NCBI RefSeq assembly: GCF_003477705.1
Contig: NZ_QUDV01000001.1
Coordinates: forward strand, 186,001-250,000
Direction: 5' to 3'
Length of the DNA: 64,000 nucleotides
DNA from: Dorea sp. AF36-15AT
GTDB taxonomy: Bacteria; Bacillota; Clostridia; Lachnospirales; Lachnospiraceae
Both the position numbers and the translations under genes were made by a program. The notes beneath the pieces are model-generated. The model worked only from the letters and a program-made list of their open reading frames with translations. It had not been told where the DNA came from and ran no database searches. Numbering within the stretch: position 1 is the first letter of the stretch; the number at the start of each line of letters is the position of its first letter. Shown piece by piece: positions 18,579 to 28,692 of this stretch.

Positions 18579-19160
18579 ATGTATATTATTGCAGGACTTG
18601 GTAATCCTACGAAACAGTACGAAGGTACAAGACATAATGTAGGATTTGATGTGATAGACCGCATTGCGGATGAATATAATATTTCTGTAGAGACACGGAA
18701 AGGAAAAGCACTGACGGGCACCGGGATCATTGCGGGACGCAAAGTCCTTCTGGCAAAGCCGCAGACTTATATGAATCTCAGCGGGGAGAGTCTCCGGGCA
18801 CTGACAGATTTTTATAAGATCGATGTAGAGACAGAACTTCTTGTGATCTATGATGATATTAGTCTGGATGTGGGACAGCTCCGGATTCGTAAGAAAGGAA
18901 GTGCCGGAGGTCATAACGGAATCAAAAGCATTATCAGCCATTTGGGTACGAATGTATTTCCAAGGATCAAAGTAGGTGTCGGTGAGAAACCGTCCGGCTA
19001 TGATCTGGCAGATTATGTGCTGGGACATTTTTCTAAGGATGACAGAGCAAAGATGCAGGAAGGCTATACCAGAGCCATGCACGCAGCAGAGATGCTTGTG
19101 GCGGGTGATGTAGAGCAGGCCATGAACGAATATAATAAAAAAGCAAAACAGGAGGCGTAG
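18579..19160 (+). CDS. pth: Peptidyl-tRNA hydrolase
   Basis: 193 residues. Motifs YIIAGLGNPTKQYEGTRHNVGFD (here in pieces: GLGNP, TRHNVGF), KPQTYMNLSG and GSAGGHNGIKSI contain the catalytic His and substrate-binding Asn residues. The enzyme recycles tRNA from peptidyl-tRNA released by stalled ribosomes. It is followed after only 6 bp by mfd, the usual Firmicutes pair. Confidence 0.97.
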   Translation: MYIIAGLGNPTKQYEGTRHNVGFDVIDRIADEYNISVETRKGKALTGTGIIAGRKVLLAKPQTYMNLSGESLRALTDFYKIDVETELLVIYDDISLDVGQLRIRKKGSAGGHNGIKSIISHLGTNVFPRIKVGVGEKPSGYDLADYVLGHFSKDDRAKMQEGYTRAMHAAEMLVAGDVEQAMNEYNKKAKQEA

Positions 19161-19166
19161 AGGCAG

Positions 19167-22100
19167 ATGCAGGCGCTGATAGGGCCGTTGCAGGAACTGG
19201 CTGAATTTGAAGCAATTCAGAAAGAAAAACAGAAAGAAGCCGGAGTACTGCAGATATCCGGCTGTGTAAATTCTCAGAAAACGCATATGATGTACGCACT
19301 GGGCGATGGCTGTAAATACAGAGTCATCGCTTGTTCCAGTGAGTCAAAAGCAAGACAGGTATATGAGGAATATCATATGCTGGATCCGGAGACTTATTTT
19401 TATCCGGCAAAGGATTTCCTTTTTTATCAGGCAGATATCCGCAGCAAGGAACTTCAGGAATCCCGCATGACAGTAGTACAGGCAATTCTGGAGGAAAAAT
19501 CGTTGACTGTAGTGGTGTCTTTTGATGCATTTATGGATGCACTTCCAGTGAAAGGTGCTATGAAAGACCGGGTGATCCAGATTGAAAACGGACAGACACT
19601 GGACTTTGATGAGATCCGGAAAGCGTTGACGGAGAATGGCTATGACAGGGAAGAACAGGTCGACGGACCGGGACAGTTTGCGATCCGCGGTGGTATCCTG
19701 GATATTTATCCGTTGACCGGGGAGCTTCCTGTGCGTATTGAGCTGTGGGGAGATGAAGTGGATTCTATTCGAAGCTTCGATACAGACAGTCAGCGTTCCG
19801 TGCAGAATCTGGATGAGGCAGTGATCTATCCGGCAGATGAGCTTCCGGGAAGGCCGGGAAAACGAGTGTCATTTCTGGAATATTTTCCGCCGGAAGATAC
19901 GTTGGTATTTTTGGATGAACCGACCAGGCTGGTAGAAAAGGGCGAGGCAGTAGAACAGGAATTTGTAGAAGCGCAAGCAAAACGCGTGGAAAGTGGTTAT
20001 GAAGTATCGGATGATGAGATGGAGCTGTATGAGACGGCAGAGATCGTAAAGCGGATGAATACCTATTACTGCATTGGATTGTCTGCGCTTGAAACTCATG
20101 GCAATGGTTTTAGATTCCGGAATAAATTCAGCATTAATACGAAGAGTGTGAATCCGTATAATAACAGTTTTGAGATGCTGACGAGAGACCTGAAGCGTCT
20201 GAAACGGAATGATTACAGAGTGATATTGTTGTCAGGTTCCAGAACCAGGGCGAAGCGTCTGGCGGAGGATCTGCGAGATTATAATCTGAGCAGTTATTAC
20301 AGTGAAGAGCAGGACAGAGAAGTGCAGCCTGGTGAGATTATGACAGCTTATGGTCATGTGGCAGAGGGCTATGAGTATCCGATGCTGAAGTTTACGGTGA
20401 TCTCGGAAACAGACATTTTCGGTAAAGTGCGTAAGAAACGCAAGCGTAAAAAATACGAAGGCCGCAAGATCCGTGACTTTACGGAACTGAAGGTGGGCGA
20501 CTATGTGGTACATGAGAATCACGGTGTCGGCATTTACCAGGGGATTGAGAAGATTGAATCGGATAAGATTGCCAAGGATTATATGAAGATTTCATATGCA
20601 GCAGGCGGTAATCTGTACATTCCGGCAACGCAGCTGGATCTGATCCAGAAATACGCCAGCGCCGATGCCAGGAAGCCAAAGCTGAACCGTCTTGGCACGC
20701 AGGACTGGACCAGAACGAGAAAACGCGTCAAAAGTGCGGTACAATTAATTGCAAAAGATCTGGTGAAGTTGTATGCGGCAAGACAGGAGCAGGAAGGTTT
20801 CGTATATGGCGAGGATACCGTATGGCAGCGGGAATTTGAAGAGATGTTTCCGTTTGAGGAGACAGAAGATCAGATGCTTGCCATTGATGCGGTAAAACAG
20901 GATATGGAGAGCACTAAGATCATGGATCGTCTGATCTGTGGGGATGTGGGCTATGGCAAGACGGAAGTTGCAATCCGTGCGGCATTTAAGGCAGTGCAGG
21001 AGAATAAGCAGGTCGTATATCTGGTGCCGACGACGATTCTTGCCCAGCAGCATTACAATACCTTTGCCCAGCGTATGAAGGAATTTCCGGTGCGGGTGGA
21101 TCTGATGTGCAGATTCCGGACGGCAGCCCAGCAGAAGAAGACTATCGAGGATACGAAAAAAGGCCTGGTAGATATTATTATCGGTACCCACCGGGTGCTC
21201 AGTGATGATCTGGAATTCAAAGATCTGGGGCTTTTGATCATTGACGAGGAACAGCGTTTTGGTGTTCAGCATAAGGAGAAGATCAAGAAGCTGAAGGAAA
21301 ATGTAGATGTGCTGGCGCTTACGGCAACACCAATCCCGCGTACCCTTCATATGAGCCTGATCGGAATCCGTGATATGAGTGTGCTGGAAGAGGCACCGGA
21401 AGAGCGTATGCCGATTCAGACGTATGTGATGGAATATAATGACGAGATGGTGCGGGAAGCTATCCAGAGGGAGTGTGCCCGCCAGGGACAGGTTTATTAT
21501 GTCTATAATCGGGTGGATAATATTGCGGAAGTCAGCGCGCATATTCAGAAGCTGGTGCCGGAAGCGGTGGTAGCCTATGCCCATGGACAGATGCGGGAAC
21601 ATCAGCTTGAGAAGATCATGCTGGACTTTATCAATGGCGAGATTGACGTGCTGGTATCGACCACGATCATTGAGACAGGACTGGATATTTCCAATGCCAA
21701 TACTATGATCATCCACGATGCAGACCGGCTGGGACTGTCGCAGTTGTATCAGCTCCGTGGACGTGTGGGACGATCCAACCGTATGGCATATGCGTTCTTA
21801 ATGTATCAGAGAAATAAATTACTGCGGGAAGAAGCAGAGAAGCGTCTGGCAGCGATCCGTGAATTTACGGATCTTGGGTCTGGATTTAAGATCGCCATGA
21901 GGGATCTGGAGATCCGGGGCGCAGGTAACCTGCTGGGAGCAGAGCAGCATGGACATATGGAAGCGGTTGGATATGATATGTACTGCAAAATGTTGAACGA
22001 GGCAGTGCGTACGCTGAAAGGTGAAGCGGAGGATGAGGGCTTTACGACTACAATGGATCTGAATGTAGATGCATTTATTCCGGATTCATATATTCCGAAT

Positions 22101-22508
22101 GAGTATCAGAAGTTGGATATCTACAAACGGATCGCGGCGATTGAGAATGAAGAAGAGATGGAAGATATGACGGAAGAGCTGATCGACCGTTATGGTGATA
22201 TTCCTCGAAAGGTTATGAAGCTTCTGGAAGTGGCAACGCTGAAGGCATTGGCGCATAGTGTTTATGTGACAGCAGTGGAGCAGAAAGGTGAGCAGTATAT
22301 ATTTACCATGTACGAGAAAGCGAAGGTGCGTCCGGAGAAGATACCGGAGCTGATCCAGCAGTACAAAGGGGATCTGACCTTTAAACCAGAGGAGCCGCCG
22401 GTGTTTATTTATGAAGAAAAGAAGAAGAACCGGAAGGCGAAGGCTGTGGATGCTCTGGTAGTTGTGAAAAATGTCTTAAATGCCATGAAAGCATTGCTTG
22501 ATACTTAA
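19167..22508 (+). CDS. mfd: Transcription-repair coupling factor Mfd
   Basis: 1113 residues, close to the usual ~1150. Order: UvrB-like N-terminal module (about 1-330), RNA polymerase interaction domain (about 430-510, with [16 protein letters not shown]), RecG-like translocase with P-loop GDVGYGKTE (about 592) and DEEQ box IIDEEQRFG, helicase motif VI region QLRGRVGRS, and a C-terminal TRCF domain. Mfd removes stalled RNA polymerase and recruits UvrA to damage on the transcribed strand. Confidence 0.97.
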   Translation: MQALIGPLQELAEFEAIQKEKQKEAGVLQISGCVNSQKTHMMYALGDGCKYRVIACSSESKARQVYEEYHMLDPETYFYPAKDFLFYQADIRSKELQESRMTVVQAILEEKSLTVVVSFDAFMDALPVKGAMKDRVIQIENGQTLDFDEIRKALTENGYDREEQVDGPGQFAIRGGILDIYPLTGELPVRIELWGDEVDSIRSFDTDSQRSVQNLDEAVIYPADELPGRPGKRVSFLEYFPPEDTLVFLDEPTRLVEKGEAVEQEFVEAQAKRVESGYEVSDDEMELYETAEIVKRMNTYYCIGLSALETHGNGFRFRNKFSINTKSVNPYNNSFEMLTRDLKRLKRNDYRVILLSGSRTRAKRLAEDLRDYNLSSYYSEEQDREVQPGEIMTAYGHVAEGYEYPMLKFTVISETDIFGKVRKKRKRKKYEGRKIRDFTELKVGDYVVHENHGVGIYQGIEKIESDKIAKDYMKISYAAGGNLYIPATQLDLIQKYASADARKPKLNRLGTQDWTRTRKRVKSAVQLIAKDLVKLYAARQEQEGFVYGEDTVWQREFEEMFPFEETEDQMLAIDAVKQDMESTKIMDRLICGDVGYGKTEVAIRAAFKAVQENKQVVYLVPTTILAQQHYNTFAQRMKEFPVRVDLMCRFRTAAQQKKTIEDTKKGLVDIIIGTHRVLSDDLEFKDLGLLIIDEEQRFGVQHKEKIKKLKENVDVLALTATPIPRTLHMSLIGIRDMSVLEEAPEERMPIQTYVMEYNDEMVREAIQRECARQGQVYYVYNRVDNIAEVSAHIQKLVPEAVVAYAHGQMREHQLEKIMLDFINGEIDVLVSTTIIETGLDISNANTMIIHDADRLGLSQLYQLRGRVGRSNRMAYAFLMYQRNKLLREEAEKRLAAIREFTDLGSGFKIAMRDLEIRGAGNLLGAEQHGHMEAVGYDMYCKMLNEAVRTLKGEAEDEGFTTTMDLNVDAFIPDSYIPNEYQKLDIYKRIAAIENEEEMEDMTEELIDRYGDIPRKVMKLLEVATLKALAHSVYVTAVEQKGEQYIFTMYEKAKVRPEKIPELIQQYKGDLTFKPEEPPVFIYEEKKKNRKAKAVDALVVVKNVLNAMKALLDT

Positions 22509-22582
22509 AATAATGCTAAAATTAATAGATGTTGTGGGTGATATAATGAAGCATCCACATGAGAAGCAGGAGGAAATGCAAT

Positions 22583-23617
22583 ATGAAAAAAAGACTGGCA
22601 ATGCTTGTGCTGGCAGGTGCGATGGTAACGTCATCACTGACAGGATGCGGGCTGAAAGATAGTGCCACTGTGGCGACGGTAGCAGGAGATGAGATTCCGG
22701 CAGGACTTGCGAATTTCTATGCAAGAATGACGCAGGCACAGTATGAGAGTATGTATTCCAGCTATCTGGGAGATAATATGTGGACGACGGAAGCATCCGA
22801 AGGCAAGACTTATGAGAAGCTTGTAAAGGATGAGGTGTTGAAGGATCTGGAGAATATGTATCTCTTGGAAGATCATATGGATGATTATAAGATCAGTCTT
22901 TCGGATGATGAGAAGAAAGCGATTAAAGATGTTGCCAAGGAATTTAGCAAGGATAACGACAAAGACGATAAGGAAAAGGTATCTGGAGATACTGAGTATG
23001 TAGAGCGTTATCTGACACTGGCTACGATCAAGCAGAAGATGACGGATGCCATCGAAGCAGAGGCAGATACGAATGTAACAGATGATGAGGCGAAGCAGAA
23101 AGCCATGCAGTATGTACTGTTCTCGATTAACACGACAGATGCCAATGGTGTCTATCAGTCACTCAGCGATGAAGAAAAAGCCAATGTAAAGGCGAATGCA
23201 GAGGCATTTGCGGAAGGTGCGAAAGAGACAAGTGATTTTGAAGGCTTTGCACAGACACAGGGATATACGGTATCGGAAGCAAGCTTTGACGGAGAGGGAT
23301 CTGCATCCGTACCAGAGGCACTTGCGAAGGCAGCAGATGCACTGGATGAAGGCGGCGTGACAGACTGTATTGAGACAGATAATGGCTATTATGTAGCGAA
23401 GGTTACCAGCCTGTTTGATCAGGAAGCAACCGAAGAAAAGAAACAGACGATCATTTCCCAGAGAAAACAGGACAAGTATGATGAAGTGATTAAGGGCTGG
23501 AGAAAGAAAGGCGACATCAGTGTGAAGAAGAGTGTGTGGAAGAAAGTAGATTTTAATGATCTGAAGGTTACTCTGCATACAGAAGACAGCGAGAAAAGCA
23601 CGGATTCAGCCAACTAA
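22583..23617 (+). CDS. Lipoprotein foldase, PrsA/SurA-like peptidyl-prolyl isomerase
   Basis: 344 residues from the ATG at 22583, which follows AGGAGG at 22568-22573. The signal peptide ends in the lipobox LTGC, so the mature protein is lipid-anchored outside the membrane. A SurA-type helical N-domain follows, then a parvulin-like region (YVLFSINTTDANG to DNGYYVAKVTSLFD) and a charged C-terminal helix. It likely helps exported proteins fold. The parvulin core looks divergent, so isomerase activity is not certain. Confidence 0.85.
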   Translation: MKKRLAMLVLAGAMVTSSLTGCGLKDSATVATVAGDEIPAGLANFYARMTQAQYESMYSSYLGDNMWTTEASEGKTYEKLVKDEVLKDLENMYLLEDHMDDYKISLSDDEKKAIKDVAKEFSKDNDKDDKEKVSGDTEYVERYLTLATIKQKMTDAIEAEADTNVTDDEAKQKAMQYVLFSINTTDANGVYQSLSDEEKANVKANAEAFAEGAKETSDFEGFAQTQGYTVSEASFDGEGSASVPEALAKAADALDEGGVTDCIETDNGYYVAKVTSLFDQEATEEKKQTIISQRKQDKYDEVIKGWRKKGDISVKKSVWKKVDFNDLKVTLHTEDSEKSTDSAN

Positions 23618-23633
23618 AAGCTAATAAAGACAT

Positions 23634-23682
23634 GACCTCTGAGTCGCTAATGCCAGATGGCAGACGGTTCGGAGGTCTTTTT
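23634..23682 (+). terminator. Terminator after the PrsA-like gene
   Basis: GACCTCTGA pairs with TCGGAGGTC (one wobble) with an inner TGCCA/TGGCA stem, followed by five T. Confidence 0.85.
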
Positions 23683-23735
23683 AATAATGTCAGGAGCATT
23701 ATATTAAAGCGCTAAAACGTTAAAGGAGGAAATAC

Positions 23736-26700
23736 ATGCTTCAGATACAACATATCTGTAAAGAGTATCGGACGGGGAATCTGGTACAGAAGGCACTGGA
23801 TGATGTAAGTCTGAATCTGCGGGATAATGAGTTCGTGGCAATCTTAGGTCCCAGCGGTTCCGGTAAGACGACGCTGTTGAATGTGATCGGTGGACTGGAC
23901 CGGTACGACAGCGGTGACCTAATCATCAATGGAATATCCACGAAGAAATACAAGGACAGAGACTGGGATTCTTATCGGAATCATACCATCGGATTCGTAT
24001 TCCAGAGTTATAATCTGATTCCGCATCAGACGGTACTTGCCAATGTGGAACTGGCGTTGACCATTTCAGGTGTCGGTAAGGATGAGCGCAGAAAGCGTGC
24101 AGTGGATGCGTTGGAGAAGGTGGGACTTGGCAATCAGCTCCACAAGAAGCCGAGTCAGATGTCCGGTGGACAGATGCAGCGAGTGGCGATCGCGAGAGCG
24201 CTGGTTAATGACCCGGATATCCTTCTTGCAGATGAGCCGACCGGAGCACTGGACAGTGATACCAGCGTACAGGTGATGGATCTTTTAAGGGATGTGGCGA
24301 AGGACAAGTTAGTAGTCATGGTTACCCATAATCCGGAACTTGCAGAACAGTACGCTACCCGAATTGTGAACTTAAAAGATGGAAAGATCTGTTCCGATAC
24401 GGATGAATATATGCTAAATGAACCTGCTATGAAAGAACCGGAGCATAAGAATATGGGCAAGTCATCCATGTCATTTCTGACAGCACTGTCCCTGAGTTTT
24501 CACAATCTGTGGACGAAAAAAGCGCGTACGTTGCTGACATCATTTGCAGGATCTATCGGTATTATCGGCATTGCACTGATCCTTGCACTGTCCAATGGTG
24601 TTAATGGCTATATTAAATCCGTGGAAGAGGATACATTATCTGAATACCCGTTGCAGATCCAGAGTACGGGATTTGACATATCATCTATGATGGTAGGAAA
24701 TGCAGCGGCGGCATCGGATAAGGATAACAGTGGTAAGAAGTCGGATGGTAAAGTCAAGGTCATGGAGATGGTGACGAATATGTTTTCCCAGATGAATTCC
24801 AATGATCTGAAATCTCTGAAAAAATATCTGGACAGTGACGAGTCCGGGATTGAAAAGTATACGACTGCAGTAGAGTATACGTATGGAGTGACACCGCAGA
24901 TCTACAGACAGGATGCAGACAGTGTGCGTCAGGTGAATCCGGATCAGTCATTTGCGGCACTTGGACTTGGATCGACCGTGGGAACGAACAGTATGATGTC
25001 TTCGATGATGAGCACCAATGTGTTCTATGAGATGCCGGAGAATGCGAGGCTCTATAAGAATCAATATGAAGTGAAGGCAGGACGCTGGCCGGAGAATTAT
25101 CATGAATGTGTGCTAGTGCTTACTTCCAACGGAAGTATCAGTGACTTTATGCTGTATACATTGGGACTCAGAGACCAGATGGAACTGGATGATATGATTC
25201 GGGAGTTTGCAAATGAGGAAGATATCCAGACACCGACAGATCTGGGAGAATATACCTATGATGATATTCTGGGTAAGAAGTTCAAACTGGTGAACAGTGC
25301 AGACTATTATGAATATGATAGTCAGTATAATGTCTGGAAGGATAAGACGGACAATGAAGAATACATGAAGAATCTGGTGAATCATGGCGAGGATCTGGAG
25401 ATTGTAGGAATTGTACAGCCGGGTGAGGATGCCAAGGCATCGGCACTGACACCGGGTATTAATTATCCGGTATCTCTGGTGCGTCATGTGGCAGAGAATG
25501 CAGCGGACAGTGAGATCGTAAAGACGCAGTTAGCTGATTCCGGTACGAATGTATTTACCGGAGAGACCTTTGGAGAAGACAGTGACAGTGGATTCGATAT
25601 GAATTCTCTGTTTACCGTCGATGAATCAGCACTGCAGAAAGCATTTGGCATGGATGGAAGTTCATTGAATGGATTGAGCGATGCGTTGGCACTTCCGTCG
25701 TCTATGAATCTGCAGGATGCATTTACACTGGATGGCGGTTCTATGAATCTGTCTGGCATGGTGGATCTCAGCCAGATTAATCTGGATGTATCGGATATGC
25801 CGGAGTTTAATCTTGGAGATATGCTGTCACATCTCGATATTACGATGAAGCCAGGTGGCATGGAGAAAATGATCCAGATTCTGAATGAAGGATACAGTGA
25901 ATATGTGAAAAGCCATCCGGAGGCAGATTATTCTACACTGGGAGAACATTTTTCGGAGTATCTGACAACGGATGATGCGAAGAATATTATCCGCAAATAT
26001 CTGGGATCCATCCTGCAGCAGAATGGGGATGTGGTGATCACAACAGCACAGATGCAGAATCTGATCACTCGTGTCATGACTGGTATGCAGAGTTATGTAC
26101 AAGGAAAGACAGAGACAAGTGCTGACTACTTTGGAGAATATCTGCAGGAGTATCTGCAGACCTCGGAAGCGAAGCAGATTATGACAAACTGGGCGAATGA
26201 GGTGTTTGGAGCAGCTGCGTTTGACATTTCGGATGCAGACCTTCAGGGAATGGCGAGGGAACTTGCACAGGGCTATTCAACATATGCGAATGCTAACGGC
26301 TATCCGGATCCGGCGCAGATGGGACAGCATTTTGTGAAATATATGCAGACCGAAGACGGACAGAAACGATTGATGCAGGGGATGTCAGAAGCCATCGATA
26401 TGGACAGTCTGCAAAGCCAGCTTACAGCTGCTATGAATGATTATATGAAGCAGGTGATGGGTGCTTATACAGGTGCGTTGTCAGAAGCACTACAGACACA
26501 GATCACATCGGCAATGCAGCAGATTATGACTCAGCTTGCAGCCGGACTTCAGACCGGTATGCAACAGACGATGGCGCAGATCGGAAGTAATCTGCAGAAC
26601 GCGTTAGGAAGTGCGATGCAGATTGATGCGGATGCATTTGCAGATGCATTCCAGTTCCATATGACGGAACAGGATCTGTCAGAGCTTATGATGTCCATGA

Positions 26701-27341
26701 GTAATACCCAGAGCGCGAACTACGACAGCAACTTAGAGAAGCTTGGCTATGTGGACTTTGATGAACCGGGACAGATTTCCATTTACCCGAAAGACTTTGA
26801 TAATAAAGAAAAAGTGGTAAAACTTCTGGATGATTATAACCAGAGAATGGAAAAAGAAGGAAAGGATGAACAGGTGATTTCCTATACCGATGTGGTAGGA
26901 ACACTCATGTCTTCCGTAACCGATATAGTGGATACGATCAGCTATGTACTGATTGCATTTGTAGCCATTTCGCTGGTGGTTTCTTCTATTATGATCGGTG
27001 TCATTACGTACATCAGCGTGCTGGAGCGTAAGAAAGAGATCGGTATTCTCAGGGCAATCGGAGCATCTAAGAGGAATATCTCACAGGTGTTTAATGCAGA
27101 GACCTTTATCATCGGTCTGTGTGCAGGCCTGATCGGTATCGGACTTTCGTTATTGCTTCTGATACCGGGCAACATGATCATTCACCATGTGGCAGATAAT
27201 ACAAGTGTCAATGCGGTGCTGCCTCCGGTGCCGGCGGTAATCCTGATTGCACTCAGTGTAGTGCTGACGCTGATCGGCGGACTGATTCCGTCAAAGAAAG
27301 CGGCGAAGAGCGATCCGGTAACGGCGCTCCGTACGGAGTAG
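23736..27341 (+). CDS. Giant fused ABC transporter ATPase/FtsX-type permease with helical repeats
   Basis: 1201 residues. Residues 1-235 form a MacB/LolD-type ATPase: Walker A GPSGSGKTT (about 39-47), Q-loop FQSYN, signature MSGGQMQR (about 142), Walker B ILLADEPTGALD. A membrane segment at about 275-297 is followed by a ~780-residue extracellular part, then three membrane segments (about 1066-1200) with the FtsX signature ERKKEIGILRAIGASKR. The extracellular part holds three related ~60-residue units (from about residues 705, 768 and 838) and a Gln/Met/Ala-rich helix. MacB-type machines move peptides or lipids or act mechanically; substrate unknown. Confidence 0.9.
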   Translation: MLQIQHICKEYRTGNLVQKALDDVSLNLRDNEFVAILGPSGSGKTTLLNVIGGLDRYDSGDLIINGISTKKYKDRDWDSYRNHTIGFVFQSYNLIPHQTVLANVELALTISGVGKDERRKRAVDALEKVGLGNQLHKKPSQMSGGQMQRVAIARALVNDPDILLADEPTGALDSDTSVQVMDLLRDVAKDKLVVMVTHNPELAEQYATRIVNLKDGKICSDTDEYMLNEPAMKEPEHKNMGKSSMSFLTALSLSFHNLWTKKARTLLTSFAGSIGIIGIALILALSNGVNGYIKSVEEDTLSEYPLQIQSTGFDISSMMVGNAAAASDKDNSGKKSDGKVKVMEMVTNMFSQMNSNDLKSLKKYLDSDESGIEKYTTAVEYTYGVTPQIYRQDADSVRQVNPDQSFAALGLGSTVGTNSMMSSMMSTNVFYEMPENARLYKNQYEVKAGRWPENYHECVLVLTSNGSISDFMLYTLGLRDQMELDDMIREFANEEDIQTPTDLGEYTYDDILGKKFKLVNSADYYEYDSQYNVWKDKTDNEEYMKNLVNHGEDLEIVGIVQPGEDAKASALTPGINYPVSLVRHVAENAADSEIVKTQLADSGTNVFTGETFGEDSDSGFDMNSLFTVDESALQKAFGMDGSSLNGLSDALALPSSMNLQDAFTLDGGSMNLSGMVDLSQINLDVSDMPEFNLGDMLSHLDITMKPGGMEKMIQILNEGYSEYVKSHPEADYSTLGEHFSEYLTTDDAKNIIRKYLGSILQQNGDVVITTAQMQNLITRVMTGMQSYVQGKTETSADYFGEYLQEYLQTSEAKQIMTNWANEVFGAAAFDISDADLQGMARELAQGYSTYANANGYPDPAQMGQHFVKYMQTEDGQKRLMQGMSEAIDMDSLQSQLTAAMNDYMKQVMGAYTGALSEALQTQITSAMQQIMTQLAAGLQTGMQQTMAQIGSNLQNALGSAMQIDADAFADAFQFHMTEQDLSELMMSMSNTQSANYDSNLEKLGYVDFDEPGQISIYPKDFDNKEKVVKLLDDYNQRMEKEGKDEQVISYTDVVGTLMSSVTDIVDTISYVLIAFVAISLVVSSIMIGVITYISVLERKKEIGILRAIGASKRNISQVFNAETFIIGLCAGLIGIGLSLLLLIPGNMIIHHVADNTSVNAVLPPVPAVILIALSVVLTLIGGLIPSKKAAKSDPVTALRTE

Positions 27342-27370
27342 AAAAGTTCATAACAGAATAGAATAATAAA

Positions 27371-27436
27371 AAAATCCGCTTGCAGGAATCGGGATACGCA
27401 TTCGTATATAGGTTCCTATAAGCGGATTTTTAATTC
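27371..27436. terminator. Bidirectional terminator
   Basis: AAAATCCGCTTGCAGGAA (27371-27388) pairs with TTCCTATAAGCGGATTTT (27413-27430) with small mismatches, with A and T runs on both sides. It lies between the converging ABC and YqeY genes. Confidence 0.85.
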
Positions 27437-27464
27437 CAGTGCGTCAGACAAATATCGGTCAGAC

Positions 27465-27911
27465 CTACTGCATATGTTTCATCAGTAACTGATTGACCAG
27501 TTTGCCGTCGGCTTTGCCCTTTACCTTAGGCATCAGAGTCTTCATGATGCGGCCTTTGTCCTTGCCGGTAGGAGCATCAATGCCAAGCTCGGCAAGTGTT
27601 GCCTGAATGACAGCTTCGATCTCGTCTTCATCCATCATCTTAGGAGCATAGGCTTCCAGAACAGCCAGTCTCTTCTTGCATTCCTCAATAATGTCGGTGC
27701 GGTCAGCAGGAGTCAGTTCCAGAGTTTCCTTTGTCTGTTTGATCTCTTTCATGATAACCTGAGTCTCTTCTTCCGGAGTCAGGTCAGCACGCTTGTCAAT
27801 GGCTTTGTTTTTCAGTGCTGCAAGCAGAAGGGATAAGGTGTCTTTCTTTTCCTTTTCTCCGGCTTTCATTGCCTTGACCATATCGGCTCTTACTTCATCA
27901 ATTTTACTCAT
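27465..27911 (-). CDS. yqeY: GatB/YqeY-domain protein
   Basis: 148 residues on the minus strand, with AAGGAGG in front of the ATG. The all-helical YqeY fold shows in MSKIDEVRADMVKAMKAGEK and the C-terminal GKDKGRIMKTLMPKVKGKADG, which corresponds to the tail domain of GatB that contacts tRNA. Free-standing YqeY is widespread, sometimes linked to tRNA metabolism, but its role is not settled. Confidence 0.93.
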   Translation of the reverse strand: MSKIDEVRADMVKAMKAGEKEKKDTLSLLLAALKNKAIDKRADLTPEEETQVIMKEIKQTKETLELTPADRTDIIEECKKRLAVLEAYAPKMMDEDEIEAVIQATLAELGIDAPTGKDKGRIMKTLMPKVKGKADGKLVNQLLMKHMQ

Positions 27912-28025
27912 GTGCTTGTCCTCCTTGTTTACAAATATGTTTATATATTAACAGATGTGCAGAAGGATTGCAATTGCGGAACCGACCATGTATGATAAAA
28001 GTAATTGAACGATGGGGAGGAAAAT

Positions 28026-28679
28026 ATGAGAAAAGCAGTATTATTTGATATGGATGGCGTGATCACGGATACGGAACGTTTTTATGTAGATGGCATGCTG
28101 GATTTGTTGAAGAGAAATGGGATTCATCTGGAGCCAACAGATCTGCAGGAGTTCTTTGGCAGTCCATTACTTCATAATTGTACGGTGTTGCAGGCGCGTT
28201 ATCATCTGGCGAAGACACCGCAGGAGTGTATGGATGAAGTGGTTACCTACAGAGATCAGCAGATTCAGATAGGTGGTCTGCAGCCGATGGACGGCGTGCT
28301 GGAATTGATCCGTGAATTGCACGATGCGGATGTAAAAATGGCTGTGGCATCCAGTTCGACGATGGATAATATTGTTCATAATATGGAGACATTGGGGATT
28401 AAAGGATGTTTTAAGGCGTTGGTCAGCGGTGCGGAATGTGAACATGGGAAACCGGCGCCGGATGTGTATTTGAAAGCGGCAAAAGAGATAAGCATGAAAC
28501 CAGAGGAGTGTGTGGTGATTGAGGACGCATATAATGGCGTAATCGCAGCAAAGACAGCGGGTATGTATTGTCATGCATATGTGCCACCGCAGGCATACCG
28601 ACAGGATGTCAGTCTGGCAGATGATGTGATTACATCCTATCGGGATGTGACGGTGGAAGATATATTGGCGAATAATTAA
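28026..28679 (+). CDS. HAD-superfamily phosphatase, beta-phosphoglucomutase-like
   Basis: About 217 residues from the ATG at 28026, which has GGGGAGG just upstream (an in-frame ATG at 28005 lies before that site and is unlikely). Motifs: LFDMDGVITDTE (nucleophile and acid Asp), ASSSTMDN (motif II), KPAPDVYLKAA (motif III) and VIEDAYNGVIAAKTAG (motif IV). This set is typical of sugar-phosphate phosphatases and beta-phosphoglucomutases. Converges on the LacI-type gene with 13 bp between stops. Confidence 0.87.
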   Translation: MRKAVLFDMDGVITDTERFYVDGMLDLLKRNGIHLEPTDLQEFFGSPLLHNCTVLQARYHLAKTPQECMDEVVTYRDQQIQIGGLQPMDGVLELIRELHDADVKMAVASSSTMDNIVHNMETLGIKGCFKALVSGAECEHGKPAPDVYLKAAKEISMKPEECVVIEDAYNGVIAAKTAGMYCHAYVPPQAYRQDVSLADDVITSYRDVTVEDILANN

Positions 28680-28692
28680 TAGATGAATATAA

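Noticed and set aside
18462..19286. Long minus-strand frame extending the FMN-binding-like gene to 418 residues
   Set aside because: The extension runs antisense through pth and the start of mfd, has no ribosome binding site at its far end and reads like non-coding sequence (His/Arg/Ser-rich). The real start with AAGGAGG is at 18461.
20745..21716. 323-residue minus-strand frame inside mfd
   Set aside because: It lies wholly within the translocase domain of mfd, is rich in His, Ile, Leu and Cys as expected for an antisense shadow, and has no recognisable domain.
26121..26400. A separate secreted helical protein inside the ABC gene
   Set aside because: The 1201-residue frame is continuous, with the FtsX signature at its end; no internal start or stop supports a split gene.
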